From positions 248,001 to 312,000 of the forward strand of contig NZ_CP109073.1 of assembly GCF_035917415.1 (NCBI RefSeq): a DNA stretch of 64,000 nt. The letters are read 5' to 3'. Origin of the DNA: Streptomyces sp. NBC_01803 (lineage in GTDB: Bacteria; Actinomycetota; Actinomycetes; Streptomycetales; Streptomycetaceae). How positions within the stretch are numbered: position 1 is the first letter of the stretch; every line of letters starts with the position of its first letter. The translations under genes and the position numbers were made by a program. The notes under the pieces are model-generated. The model saw only the letters and a program-made list of their open reading frames with translations. It was not told the DNA's origin and did no database searches. Of this stretch, positions 32,604 to 41,151 are shown one piece after another.

Positions 32604-33839
32604 CTACGCGCTCTTCTCGAACGCCACCCGCAGCTTGGAGAGGCTGCGGATGGAGAGCGATCCATTGGTCGGCGGGTTCTCGTCGACCAGCGTGAGCCGG
32701 TGACGGCTGAGCTCGCTGATCATGACCTCGTTGGCCAGCCGGGCCACCGGCGCGGCCACGCAGAAGTGGATGCCGTGGCCGAAGCCGATGTGGCGGGTGA
32801 CCGGGCGCGAGAGGTCCAGCTCCTCGGGTCGCTCGAAGGCCGCCGGGTCGTGATTGGCGGCGCCCAGCAGGCAGAACACCTCTTCGCCGGGCTCCAGTTC
32901 GACCCCGCCCACGTCGGTCTTCTCCAGGACCGTGCGGTTCATGATCTGAAGGGTGGTGTCGAACCGGATCAGTTCCTCGGACGCACTGGCGGCCTGGTCG
33001 AGGTGATCGCGCAGCCAGGAAAGCTGGTCGGGGTTCCGCAGCAGGGCCAGGGTGGACAGCCCCATCAATCCCTGTGGCGCGAGGAATCCGGGCAGGAAGA
33101 GGACAGCGGCGGTGGTCAGCAGCTCACTGGTGGTGAGGCGGTCACCGTCTTCCTCGGCGGCGATGAGGTGACTCATCAGGTCATCGTTGGGCTTCGCCCG
33201 GCGGGCCACGATCAGTTCCCGGGCGATGTCCATGTACCCGTCCCGCGCGTACGTGCGATTCTCCTGCTCCTCGGGGTTCAGGGTGTAGGTCGGGTCGAGC
33301 CCTCGCTCAGCGGCCTTGGCATACTCGATGGAGCGATCCAGGTACTCGGCCGGAACGCCCATCAGGACGTTCACCACGTAGGTGCCCAGCGGCCGGAAGA
33401 ACTCCGAGACCAGGTCGACGGGCTCGCTGTCGGCCCGGGCGGCGAGCGCGGCCATGCGCTCGGCGGCAAACCGCTCCGCCTGGGGACGGAGGCGTTCCAC
33501 CGTCCGTGCGTTGAAGACCTTTGTCACCAGCTTGCGTATCCGGGTGTGATCCGGCGGGTCCATGAACATGAAGGCCCGCTGCGGGCCCTCGTCGGTCATG
33601 ACGAGCGTGTCCTGTACCCCCGCACCGTCACCCCGCCCGAGCTTACGGTCCATCATGACCTGGGAGGTCTCGGCGAAGCCGAGAACGGAGATGCCCGCTG
33701 GCGTACGGATGACGTTCCCCTTCTCCTCCCTCAGCCCCTTGAAGACCTTGTACGGGTTCGCGTGGAATTCGGGGTCGAACGGGTTGTACGGCAGGACCTG
33801 AGGGGCGTCGGGGTCGAGAGCCGTCGCGTAATCGGACAT
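32604..33839 (-). CDS. Cytochrome P450 with an atypical I-helix
   Basis: The ATG at 33839 follows AGGAGGAATAGG and gives 411 residues. The K-helix ExxR is in SEELIRFD, and the haem-binding loop is HIGFGHGIHFCVAAPVARLA. The C-helix region MDPPDHTRIRKLVTKVFNAR is canonical. The I-helix reads TTAAVLFLPGFLAPQGLMGL: the usual A/G-G-x-D/E-T acid-alcohol pair is absent, so normal oxygen activation is questionable. The gene lies 38 bp downstream of the collapsed acyl-CoA dehydrogenase/P450 relic, with which it may once have shared a transcript. Substrate is probably the polyketide or a precursor. It needs ferredoxin partners from elsewhere. Confidence 0.92.
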   Translation of the reverse strand: MSDYATALDPDAPQVLPYNPFDPEFHANPYKVFKGLREEKGNVIRTPAGISVLGFAETSQVMMDRKLGRGDGAGVQDTLVMTDEGPQRAFMFMDPPDHTRIRKLVTKVFNARTVERLRPQAERFAAERMAALAARADSEPVDLVSEFFRPLGTYVVNVLMGVPAEYLDRSIEYAKAAERGLDPTYTLNPEEQENRTYARDGYMDIARELIVARRAKPNDDLMSHLIAAEEDGDRLTTSELLTTAAVLFLPGFLAPQGLMGLSTLALLRNPDQLSWLRDHLDQAASASEELIRFDTTLQIMNRTVLEKTDVGGVELEPGEEVFCLLGAANHDPAAFERPEELDLSRPVTRHIGFGHGIHFCVAAPVARLANEVMISELSRHRLTLVDENPPTNGSLSIRSLSKLRVAFEKSA

Positions 33840-33877
33840 TTTCCTATTCCTCCTGTGGGATACGGTCACCGGTGTGA

Positions 33878-34538
33878 TCAATGCGCGATGAGTTCCAGGG
33901 GCGTGTCCAGCACCACGGTGTGCTTGTCGCTGGGTTGATGGGTCACGGGGCCGGGCCGGCGGATCTCTGCCACCTGTCCAGCAGCACGTCCAGCAGCATC
34001 CTGATCTCCAGCCGGGCGATGTCGTTCCCGAGGCAGAACGGGCTGCCGTACCCGAAGGTCGGATGCGGGTCGGGAGACCGTCGCACATCGAAGACGGACG
34101 GATCGGTGAGTGCGGCCTCGTCCCGGTTGCCGGACGGCCGTCCAGAACGTCACCTCGCCCCCGGCCCGGATCAGCTCGCGGTGGATCCACATGTCACGGG
34201 TGACGGCTCGCCGCGCGCTCGAAGACGCGGAAGGCGCGGTGGGCCGACAGTCCCAGCCCACCCAGCGCGGCCTGGTTGCCGAGTCCGAGAGATCCGCGCG
34301 ACTGGACCGCGGTGAGCACGTCCGTCGGCAGGTCGCGTGTCCGGTCCACATCCTCCGGGTCCAGCTTCTCGGCGAGGAGTGCCTCGACCTCGTCCGCGGT
34401 CTTGCCGCCCATGCCCAGCTCTTCGGTGTCCTGCTCAAGAAAGGCGCGCAGTGTTTTCCACTGAATCCGGCCGGATTCAAGACTCTTCAGGAAAATCGGC
34501 GGGGCCGCCGATAAATTCCCAGAAGATCCTGACCTCAT
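33878..34538 (-). pseudogene. Collapsed copy of the acyl-CoA dehydrogenase/P450 pair (fused relic)
   Basis: From an ATG at 34538 the first about 110 codons (LRAFLEQDTEELGMGG, then LLAEKLDPEDVDRTRDLPTD and AALGGLGLSAHRAFRVFERA) match the N-terminus of the acyl-CoA dehydrogenase at 37231. Near 34205 the homology jumps, without a spacer, to the last about 100 residues of the P450 at 38902: HRELIRAGGEVTFW, TFGYGSPFCLGNDIARLEIR, and PVTHQPSDKHTVVLDTPLEL. Two more frameshifts lie in the P450 part. About 2.3 kb was thus deleted between dehydrogenase and P450. The ribosome site (GAAGGGTTCC) and the promoter motif are also shared with the intact pair. Confidence 0.8.
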
Positions 34539-34703
34539 GCGTGGAACCCTTCGGAAGAGCGGTCCGGGGATAGGGTGGACGGGCAACGGGATTACTTGTG
34601 TGGAATCGCATGGCAGCCCTACGTCGCAGGTGGGCGCGGCGACTTCGGATGGCTGATGCGCACGGACAGGTTCACCAATTCGAGCGACTTGCCCGTGCCT
34701 TCG

Positions 34704-34737
34704 AGGGTAGTCATGCGCTGCCCCTATTGCCAACCCC
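34704..34737 (-). promoter_or_regulatory. Pathway-type promoter of the collapsed pair
   Basis: On the minus strand GGGGTTGGCAATAGGGGCAG (34737 to 34718) is followed 22 nt after GGGGTT by TACCCT (34709-34704), a possible -10. The block differs by one base in 20 from the one before the intact acyl-CoA dehydrogenase at 37096, with the same spacing. Confidence 0.6.
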
Positions 34738-34949
34738 TGAGCCGTCGGCATTGCCCCTATGCCGCACGGCCAACCGCATGACTCACCGAAAGAATCGGTC
34801 CGTGGAAAACAATATCGCCCCCACGGGATTCCACCCCGGTCTGAGGCCCCCCGCAGTGAGCGGCCGGCATCGGCGGCTCGGGAGCTGCCTCTCACACGGT
34901 GGGCGTCGGCGCCCCCTTCCGCGGAACGACGCCGGGAACGGTTTCCTCA

Positions 34950-35285
34950 TCCGCACCAGGTGCCGGCGTCCTCAGCGCCGGCGCGACCAGTCCCCGCGAT
35001 GACGGGCGGCAGCCGCGCGGGCAGGCCGGCGTTCCGCAGCCCGTCGACGGTCTCCTCGGCGGTCGGACCGGGAAGCGTGTCGAAGTCCGGTCCGGCGTTG
35101 GCGACCCCCACCAGGACGGCCGGCCCCGTGGCACCGCCGATCTGCTGGGCGGTGGAGGCCACGGCCGAGGCGACACCGGCTCACGCTCAGTCACACCGGC
35201 GCCCGCCGAGGTGGACACAACGGTGAAGGCCATGCCGCCGCCGAAGTCCCGGATGGTAACGCCCGGCACCAACGCCCGGTACGAG
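34950..35285 (-). pseudogene. MFS drug-transporter C-terminal remnant
   Basis: Minus-strand frames give FGGGMAFTVVSTSAGAGVTE, then, after a frame change, MASTAQQIGGATGPAVLVGV and ANAGPDFDTLPG. This is the TM11-TM14 signature of DHA2-type (EmrB/QacA) transporters (ASA..ST.QQIGGA.G.A). The rest of a roughly 450-residue transporter is absent. It may be the remains of an export gene of the polyketide cluster. Confidence 0.5.
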
Positions 35286-35322
35286 CCTCTGGGACCTGCC
35301 CGGCGGGCGGATCGCGCCGGGC

Positions 35323-36903
35323 TCAGACGGGAGGGTTGCCGTGCTTCCGGACGGGAAGGTCGGTGTGCTTGGCGCGGAGCATGGCGAGGGAGCTGATGAG
35401 GACGGCGCGGGTGTCGGCGGGGTCGATGACGTCGTCCACCAAGCCGCGTTCGGCCGCGTGGTAGGGGTGCATCAGCTCGGCCCGGTACTCCTTGACCAGG
35501 GCGGCGCGCGTGGCGTCGGGGTCGCCGGAGGCGGCGATCCGCTTGCGGAAGACGACGTTGGCGGCGCCCTCCGCGCCCATCACGGCGATCTCGTTGGTGG
35601 GCCAGGCATAGCAGAGGTCGGCTCCGACGGAGCGTGACTCCATGACGATGTACGCGCCGCCGTATGCCTTGCGCAGCACGACGGAGACGCGGGGCACGGT
35701 GGCGTTGCAGTAGGCGTACAGGAGCTTGGCGCCATGCCGGATGATGCCGCCGTGCTCCTGTTCTACGCCGGGCAGGAAACCGGGGACGTCCACCAGCGTG
35801 ATCAGGGGGATGTTGAAGGCATCGCAGAACTGGACGAAGCGGGCGGCCTTCTCGCTGGCGTGGATGTCCAGCACGCCCGCCAGGGCCAGCGGCTGGTTGG
35901 CGACGATGCCGACGACCTGGCCGTCGAGGCGGGAGAGGGCACAGATGATGTTCCCCGCCCAGCGCTCCTGGATCTCCAGGAACTCCCCGCCGTCCACGAT
36001 CTCCTCGATGACCGCCCGCATGTCGTAAGGCTGGTTGCCGTCGGCGGGGACCAGGTCGGTCAGGGCTTCGCACCGACGGGTGGCCGAGTCGTCGGGTGGG
36101 GCGGCGGGCGGGAGTTCACGGTTGTTGGCCGGCAGCAGGGACAGCAGGTAGCGCACTTCCTCCAGGCAGGACTGCTCGTCGTCGAAGGCGAAGTGCGCCA
36201 CGCCGGAGGTCCCGGCGTGGGTGTCCGCGCCGCCGAGCGCGTCGTGGGTGACCCGCTCGCCGGTGACGGCCTGCACGACGTCGGGGCCGGTGAGGAACAT
36301 CTGGGACGTCTCGCGGATCATGAACACGAAGTCGGTCAGCGCCGGGGAGTACGCCGCGCCGCCCGCGCACGGGCCGAGGATCACGCTGATCTGCGGGATC
36401 ATGCCCGAGGCGCGGGTGTTGCGCAGGAAGATGCCGCCGTATCCGGCCAGCGCGGTGACGCCCTCCTGAATCCGGGCGCCCGCGCCGTCGTTCAGCGAGA
36501 CCAGCGGCGCGCCGGCCGCGAGCGCCATGTCCATGATCTTGTGGATCTTCTCGGCGTGCGCCTCGCCCAGCGCGCCCCCGAAGATCCGGAAGTCGTGCGC
36601 GTAGACGAAGACCGTGCGGCCGTGGACCGTGCCCCAGCCGGTCACCACGCCGTCGGTGTAGGGCCGCCGCCCTTCCAGGCCGAAGCCGGTGGCGCGGTGC
36701 CGCCGCAGCGGCTCGACCTCGGTGAACGAGCCTTCGTCCAGGAGGAGTCCGATCCGCTCCCGGGCGGTCAGCTTGCCCCGGGCGTGCTGCGCCGCCGTCG
36801 CCAGGTCGCCCGGGCCGTTGCGGGCCTCGTCCTTGATCCTCCGCAGTGCGGCGGCGGGCGCGGCGCCGGACTCCCCGGCGACCGCCGTACCAGGAACCGT
36901 CAT
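35323..36903 (-). CDS. Acyl-CoA carboxylase beta subunit (carboxyltransferase, PccB-like)
   Basis: From the ATG at 36903 (AGGAG nine bases upstream) the product is 526 residues. It has both crotonase-like halves: the N-terminal ARGKLTARERIGLLLDEGSF, GGALGEAHAEKIHKIMDMAL and ILGPCAGGAAYSPALTDF, and the C-terminal VVGIVANQPLALAGVLDIHA, TLVDVPGFLPGVEQEHGGII, SVVLRKAYGGAYIVMESRSV and a stretch ending DDVIDPADTR. This is a propionyl/acetyl-CoA carboxylase transferase. It makes (methyl)malonyl-type extender units together with a biotinylated alpha subunit encoded elsewhere. It is divergent from the acyl-CoA dehydrogenase gene; the 327-bp gap holds promoters for both, so extender supply and tailoring are probably co-regulated. 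Confidence 0.92.
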   Translation of the reverse strand: MTVPGTAVAGESGAAPAAALRRIKDEARNGPGDLATAAQHARGKLTARERIGLLLDEGSFTEVEPLRRHRATGFGLEGRRPYTDGVVTGWGTVHGRTVFVYAHDFRIFGGALGEAHAEKIHKIMDMALAAGAPLVSLNDGAGARIQEGVTALAGYGGIFLRNTRASGMIPQISVILGPCAGGAAYSPALTDFVFMIRETSQMFLTGPDVVQAVTGERVTHDALGGADTHAGTSGVAHFAFDDEQSCLEEVRYLLSLLPANNRELPPAAPPDDSATRRCEALTDLVPADGNQPYDMRAVIEEIVDGGEFLEIQERWAGNIICALSRLDGQVVGIVANQPLALAGVLDIHASEKAARFVQFCDAFNIPLITLVDVPGFLPGVEQEHGGIIRHGAKLLYAYCNATVPRVSVVLRKAYGGAYIVMESRSVGADLCYAWPTNEIAVMGAEGAANVVFRKRIAASGDPDATRAALVKEYRAELMHPYHAAERGLVDDVIDPADTRAVLISSLAMLRAKHTDLPVRKHGNPPV

Positions 36904-36948
36904 CTCCCCCAACTCCTCATCGCCGGAGCCTTCGCCGGCCCGCCGAAA

Positions 36949-36981
36949 AGGCTAATTGCGGCGCCCGCCCGTGTTAACCCC
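36949..36981 (-). promoter_or_regulatory. Promoter of the carboxylase gene with the GGGGTT motif
   Basis: Reading minus, TAGGGGTTAA has its GGGGTT at 36981-36976, followed after 21 nt by TAGCCT at 36954-36949. This repeats the GGGGTT-N21/22-TANNNT layout seen at 34.7 and 37.1 kb, although the intervening sequence differs. Confidence 0.45.
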
Positions 36982-37095
36982 TAATTCTCTTCCCCGGCGG
37001 ACGAAAGGGGGGCCGCGGGTGGTCCGGCCCGCCCGGAGGATGTGCCGGGAGTGCGGAGACCGCCGGGAATAGGGGGGCGCCCGCCGCGCGAATCT

Positions 37096-37129
37096 GGGGT
37101 TGGCGATAGGGGCAGGGCGTCACTAGCGT
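37096..37129 (+). promoter_or_regulatory. Promoter of the acyl-CoA dehydrogenase operon with the GGGGTT motif
   Basis: GGGGTTGGCGATAGGGGCAG at 37096-37115 is followed by TAGCGT at 37124-37129, a good -10 for the main sigma factor, 22 nt after GGGGTT. The tandem GGGG blocks suggest binding by the pathway activator at 41152-43956. Confidence 0.6.
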
Positions 37130-37230
37130 GAAGGACGACGATCGGCCCAGAATTCCTTCTCGGCCGCCTGGCGAGAAATGCCCGGACGTATTCCCGGTCG
37201 CGTCTTCGGCTCTCTTGTGAAGGGTTCCTC

Positions 37231-38892
37231 ATGACCTCAGAACCTCGCACGCACACGGCTTCGGCCGCCCCGAGTTTCCTGACCGGTCTCGTCGCCGGGC
37301 GACTCCCGCTGGAGATGCTGCGGGCCTTCCCCGAGCAGGACCCCGACGACGCGCGCGCGGGCGAGAAGGTGGCCGCCGAGCTGCACGGGCTGCTCGCCGA
37401 ACGGCTCGACCCCGGGGAGCTGGACCGCACCGGCGAGCTCCCGGCGGGGCTGCTCGGCGAGCTGGGCGCGCGCGGGTACTTCGCGCTGCGGAACGATCCG
37501 GAGCTGGGCGGCCTCGGCCTCTCCGACCACGCCGCCTTCCGCGTCGTCGAGCGGGCCGCCCAGTGGTCGGTGGCGCTCGCCCAGATCGTGGCGATCCAGA
37601 ACGCGGTGGGCGTGGCGGCGCTGCTGCCGACGCTGCCGCCGGGCGAGGGGCGGCAGCTGGTGCTCCGCCACATCCGCGAGGCCACGCTGTCCGGCTTCGC
37701 GTCGAGCGAGCCCTCCGGGCAGAACAACGCGTGGCCGGGCACGACGGCCGAGCCGACCGCCGACGGCTCGGCGTACGTGCTGAACGGCGAGAAGCTGTTC
37801 ATCGGCAACGCGACGGTCGCCGGCGTGCTCGCCGTCGCCGCGACGCTGCGGGTGGACGGCGAGCGGCGCCTGGGCGTGTTCCTCGTGGACACCGCCGACC
37901 CCGGGTTCCAGGTGACCGCGCGGCTGTCGTTCATGGGTAGTCACGGGCTGCCCAACGGCGGTTTCCGGCTGAACGGGGTCCGCGTGCCGCGCGAGCACGC
38001 CCTGACCGGGGGACCCGGCGGCGGCCGGCTGCCCACCTCGGTGATGGCCGTGGCGCTGCTGAGCGCCGTCTACTTCAACGGCGCGCCCGCGCTGGGGATC
38101 GCGCGGGAATGCGAGCGGGGTCTGCGGGAGTTCGTCGCCCGGCGTTCGATCGACGGCCGGGCGCTGATGGAGTACGAGGCCGTCCGGCGTCGCGTCGAGG
38201 CGACCCGTGCCGAGATCTTCGCCGCGGAGAGCGTCGCGCGGTGGACACTCCTCACCGCGGACCCCGCCACCCGGGTCTTCGAGCTTCTCCTCGCCAAGAA
38301 CATCTGCGCCGCGACCGGCTGGGAGATCGCGGACCGGACGGTGGGCCTCCTGGGCGGGGAAGGTCTGGAGACGGCGGACAGCAAGCGCCGCCGGGGCGCC
38401 GTACCGTTCCCCGCGGAGCGGCTGCAGCGAGACGCGCGCGGGCTGCGGATCTCGGGCAACGTCGACTTCCTGGTGGACATCCAGGCGGGGCAGTTCCTGC
38501 TGTCGGCCTTCGCCCGGAACGCCGGGACCGCCGCCGCCCCCGCGGCCGGATCGCGGGAAGCGCCGGACGCCGGGCTGACCCCGGTCAACGCCGGGCACCT
38601 GCGGGCCGCCGACGAGGACATCCGGCGGCTGGCACGGTCCTGCGCCGAGCTGGTCCGGCGGCACCCGGACCAGGCCGAGCTGATCGCCCGGGAGGAGACG
38701 CTCCGGCTGCTCGGGCGGATCTCCGCCGAGTTGCTGACGATGTGCGCCGTGCTCGGCCGCGCCCGCCGGGGCCCCGACAGCCAGGACCTCGCCGACGCCG
38801 TGTGCTCCGCCGTCCGCGTCCGGCTGCTCGGACTGTGGGCCCACCTGGCCGGGGAGACGGAGCCCGGCACCGCACCCGACCCCCAGCGCTGA
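37231..38892 (+). CDS. Acyl-CoA dehydrogenase family flavoprotein
   Basis: This 553-residue protein has the N-terminal helical domain (AAFRVVERAAQWSVALAQIV), the beta-domain ATLSGFASSEPSGQNNAWPG with LNGEKLFIGNATVAGVLAVA, and a C-terminal helical domain with the FAD-contact region TVGLLGGEGLETADSKRRRG. It is longer than the usual 380-400 residues because of a C-terminal extension (about residues 440-553) rich in helices. The start follows GAAGGGTTCCTC. It is the first gene of an operon with a P450 (9-bp gap) and a type II thioesterase. Possible jobs are to oxidise an acyl-CoA starter or extender, or to act on a carrier-bound chain. A collapsed paralogue lies at 33878-34538. Confidence 0.88.
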   Translation: MTSEPRTHTASAAPSFLTGLVAGRLPLEMLRAFPEQDPDDARAGEKVAAELHGLLAERLDPGELDRTGELPAGLLGELGARGYFALRNDPELGGLGLSDHAAFRVVERAAQWSVALAQIVAIQNAVGVAALLPTLPPGEGRQLVLRHIREATLSGFASSEPSGQNNAWPGTTAEPTADGSAYVLNGEKLFIGNATVAGVLAVAATLRVDGERRLGVFLVDTADPGFQVTARLSFMGSHGLPNGGFRLNGVRVPREHALTGGPGGGRLPTSVMAVALLSAVYFNGAPALGIARECERGLREFVARRSIDGRALMEYEAVRRRVEATRAEIFAAESVARWTLLTADPATRVFELLLAKNICAATGWEIADRTVGLLGGEGLETADSKRRRGAVPFPAERLQRDARGLRISGNVDFLVDIQAGQFLLSAFARNAGTAAAPAAGSREAPDAGLTPVNAGHLRAADEDIRRLARSCAELVRRHPDQAELIAREETLRLLGRISAELLTMCAVLGRARRGPDSQDLADAVCSAVRVRLLGLWAHLAGETEPGTAPDPQR

Positions 38893-38901
38893 GGAGACCA
38901 G

Positions 38902-40185
38902 ATGTCCGACCAGGTGACCGCGACCGGCGCACTACCGTCCGTCCTTGACGGGTTCGACCTGACCGACCACAACGCGTTCGCCGCGTCGCCCGAGGGATTC
39001 CCGCACGGGCTGTTCGAGCGGCTACGGCGGGAGGCGCCCGTCCTGCGCCACCCGCCGGGCCGGTCGGTCGACGCGGAGAGCTTCTGGGTGCTCAGCCGGC
39101 ACGCCGACATCGCTGCCGCCGCCGGAGCCCCCGAGGTGTTCTCTCCCCAGGGCGGCGGAGGCCGCGCGGGCGGCGGTTCGCACCTCGACGACATGCCCGT
39201 GGGGGTCTACGCCGGGGTCATGCTCCCCATGATGGACAACCCGCGCCACGACCTGATCAAGGATCTGCTCACGCCGGCGGCGACCGGGCCGGTGGCCGCC
39301 GCCGTGGAGAAGGAGCTGCGGGGCGCCGCGGCCGGCGTGGTGGAGGCCGCCCTGGACCGGGGCACCTGCGACCTCGCGACCGACATCGTCCAGCGGCACA
39401 CGTTCCTCGGCATCGCGGTGCTGCTCGGCATCCCGGCCGAGGACCGGGACCGGCTGGCCGACTGGGCCGCGCACTCCACGGGCCTGCTCAACCGCAGGAC
39501 CGGGCTCCCCGACGAGCGCGCCATGGACGCCTGGCAGGGGAGCCAGGAGTACATCGGGGACCTGCTCGCCGCGCGGCGCGCCGAACCCGCCGAGGACCTG
39601 GCGTCGGTGCTGGCCAACGGCCGGATCGCCGGGGACGGGGGCGAGGCGCCGCTCACGGACCACGAGCGGCGGGTCAACGCCCAGTTGCTTCTGCTGCACG
39701 GCGGTGAGCAGCCCCGGAACACCTTCGCGTCCGGCCTGCTGGGCCTGGCCGGGCACCCCGGCCAGTGGCGGGCCGTGCGCGAGGACCGCGCGCTGTTGGC
39801 GCCCACGGCGGAGGAGGTCCTGCGCTGGGCCCCCCCGAACCCCTACAACCGCCGGACGGCCACCCGCGACGTGCGCGTCGGCGGCGAGCTGATCCGGGCC
39901 GGCGAGAAGGTCACGCTGTGGTGGCCTTCCGGGAACCGCGACGAGAACGTGTTCCCCGCCCCGTCCACGTTCGACCAGCGGCGGTCACCCAACCCGCATC
40001 TGACGTTCGGGCACGGCGGCGGCTTCTGCCTGGGCGGCGCGATCGCGCGGTTCGAGCTCCGCATCCTCCTCGACGCGCTGCTCGACCGTGTGGCCGAGAT
40101 CCGGCAGGCCGGGGCCGTCACCTATCAGCCGAGCAACAAGCACACCGTCGTGCTGGACATGCCGGTCGAGCTCATCCCCCGATGA
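38902..40185 (+). CDS. Cytochrome P450 with altered haem-loop and I-helix residues
   Basis: This 427-residue P450 has ExxR in AEEVLRWAPP and a haem loop THLTFGHGGGFCLGGAIARF-like segment (visible as LTFGHGGGFCLGG). The usual G-x-H-x-C histidine is Gly, giving GGGFC. The I-helix reads LLLLHGGEQPRNTFASGLLG: Glu is kept, but the conserved Thr is Pro. These changes occur in some secondary-metabolite P450s with unusual chemistry. It follows the dehydrogenase gene by nine bases (GAGGAGACCAG before the ATG) and is clearly co-transcribed. Its paralogue survives only as a C-terminal piece at 33878. The substrate is probably the polyketide or a carrier-bound acyl group. Confidence 0.92.
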   Translation: MSDQVTATGALPSVLDGFDLTDHNAFAASPEGFPHGLFERLRREAPVLRHPPGRSVDAESFWVLSRHADIAAAAGAPEVFSPQGGGGRAGGGSHLDDMPVGVYAGVMLPMMDNPRHDLIKDLLTPAATGPVAAAVEKELRGAAAGVVEAALDRGTCDLATDIVQRHTFLGIAVLLGIPAEDRDRLADWAAHSTGLLNRRTGLPDERAMDAWQGSQEYIGDLLAARRAEPAEDLASVLANGRIAGDGGEAPLTDHERRVNAQLLLLHGGEQPRNTFASGLLGLAGHPGQWRAVREDRALLAPTAEEVLRWAPPNPYNRRTATRDVRVGGELIRAGEKVTLWWPSGNRDENVFPAPSTFDQRRSPNPHLTFGHGGGFCLGGAIARFELRILLDALLDRVAEIRQAGAVTYQPSNKHTVVLDMPVELIPR

Positions 40186-40225
40186 CCGCCGGCCCGCCCC
40201 CCGGACTACGAATCGAGGAAGACAC

Positions 40226-40258
40226 ATGTACGACTCCGCCGCGGCGCCCACGCGATGA
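40226..40258 (+). CDS. Ten-codon minicistron coupled to the thioesterase gene
   Basis: The best ribosome site in the area (GAGGAAGACAC) precedes an ATG at 40226 that encodes MYDSAAAPTR and stops at TGA 40256-40258. That stop overlaps the thioesterase ATG at 40255 (ATGA). The two frames differ, so either this is a coupling leader peptide or a one-base deletion has split the true N-terminus of the thioesterase. Confidence 0.4.
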   Translation: MYDSAAAPTR

Positions 40259-41040
40259 CGTCAGCGATCGAGAACGACCTGTGGTTCCGGCGCTTCCCGT
40301 CCGCCGCCCAGGGCGCGTCGCACCGGCTGATCTGCTTCCCCCACGCGGGTGGCGCCGCCAGCTCCTACGCTCAGCTCGCCCGGGCGCTGTCGCCGGCCGT
40401 GGAGGTGGTGGCGGTGCAGTATCCGGGTCGGCAGGACCGGCGGGGCGAGCCGCGGCTGGAGAACGTCCAGGTGCTGGCCCGGGCGGTGGTCACCGCGCTG
40501 GGCGACCCGCCGTCGGTGCCGCCGTATGCCCTGTTCGGGCACAGCATGGGCGCGATCGTCGCCTACGAGGTGGCCCGGCTGCTGGCCGCGCGCCCCGGCA
40601 ACGGCGCCGGGGCACGGGGACCGGCGCGGCTGTTCGCGTCCGGCAGCGACGCGCCGCAGGCGCGCCGCGACGGGACGGTGCACCGGCGCGACGACGCGGG
40701 GGTGGTGGCCGAGCTGCGGCGACTCAGCGGCACCGACAGTTTCCTGTTGGGGGATCCGGAGCTGCTGGCGATGGCCCTGCCGGCGATCCGTTCGGACTAC
40801 ACGGCGATCGAGACCTACCGGTGGGCACCGGGCCCGCCGCTGTCGTGTCCGATCACCGTGCTGACCGGCGACACCGATCCGCAGACCACGCCGTCCGGCA
40901 CGCGCGCCTGGGAGACCTGCACGTCGGCCGGGTGCGACGCGCAAGCCTTCGAGGGAGACCACTTCTTCCTCGACCCGCATGTCACCGGTGTCGCGCGGCT
41001 GATCCGCGCCTCGCTGGGCGTGGCGGGAGGCCCCGCGTGA
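40255..41040 (+). CDS. Type II thioesterase (editing)
   Basis: This 261-residue alpha/beta hydrolase has FPHAGGAASSYAQLARALSP, the nucleophile motif YALFGHSMGAIVAYEVARLL, the acid in TVLTGDTDPQTTP and the histidine in FEGDHFFLDPH. It matches the RifR/TylO-type discrete thioesterases that clear aberrant acyl groups from PKS carrier proteins. It is the third gene of the dehydrogenase/P450 operon. The start is preceded by a minicistron rather than by its own ribosome site. It ends 111 bp from the convergent activator gene. Confidence 0.92.
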   Translation: MTSAIENDLWFRRFPSAAQGASHRLICFPHAGGAASSYAQLARALSPAVEVVAVQYPGRQDRRGEPRLENVQVLARAVVTALGDPPSVPPYALFGHSMGAIVAYEVARLLAARPGNGAGARGPARLFASGSDAPQARRDGTVHRRDDAGVVAELRRLSGTDSFLLGDPELLAMALPAIRSDYTAIETYRWAPGPPLSCPITVLTGDTDPQTTPSGTRAWETCTSAGCDAQAFEGDHFFLDPHVTGVARLIRASLGVAGGPA

Positions 41041-41151
41041 GCGGGACGTCGCCGCCGGCCGGGCACCGCGCGACCCCGGTCCGGGCGTTCCCGTCCCGAG
41101 GCCGCGCGGGTACGCGGGGTGCCGGTGGCGCGCGGTGGGCGGCCCGTGCGA

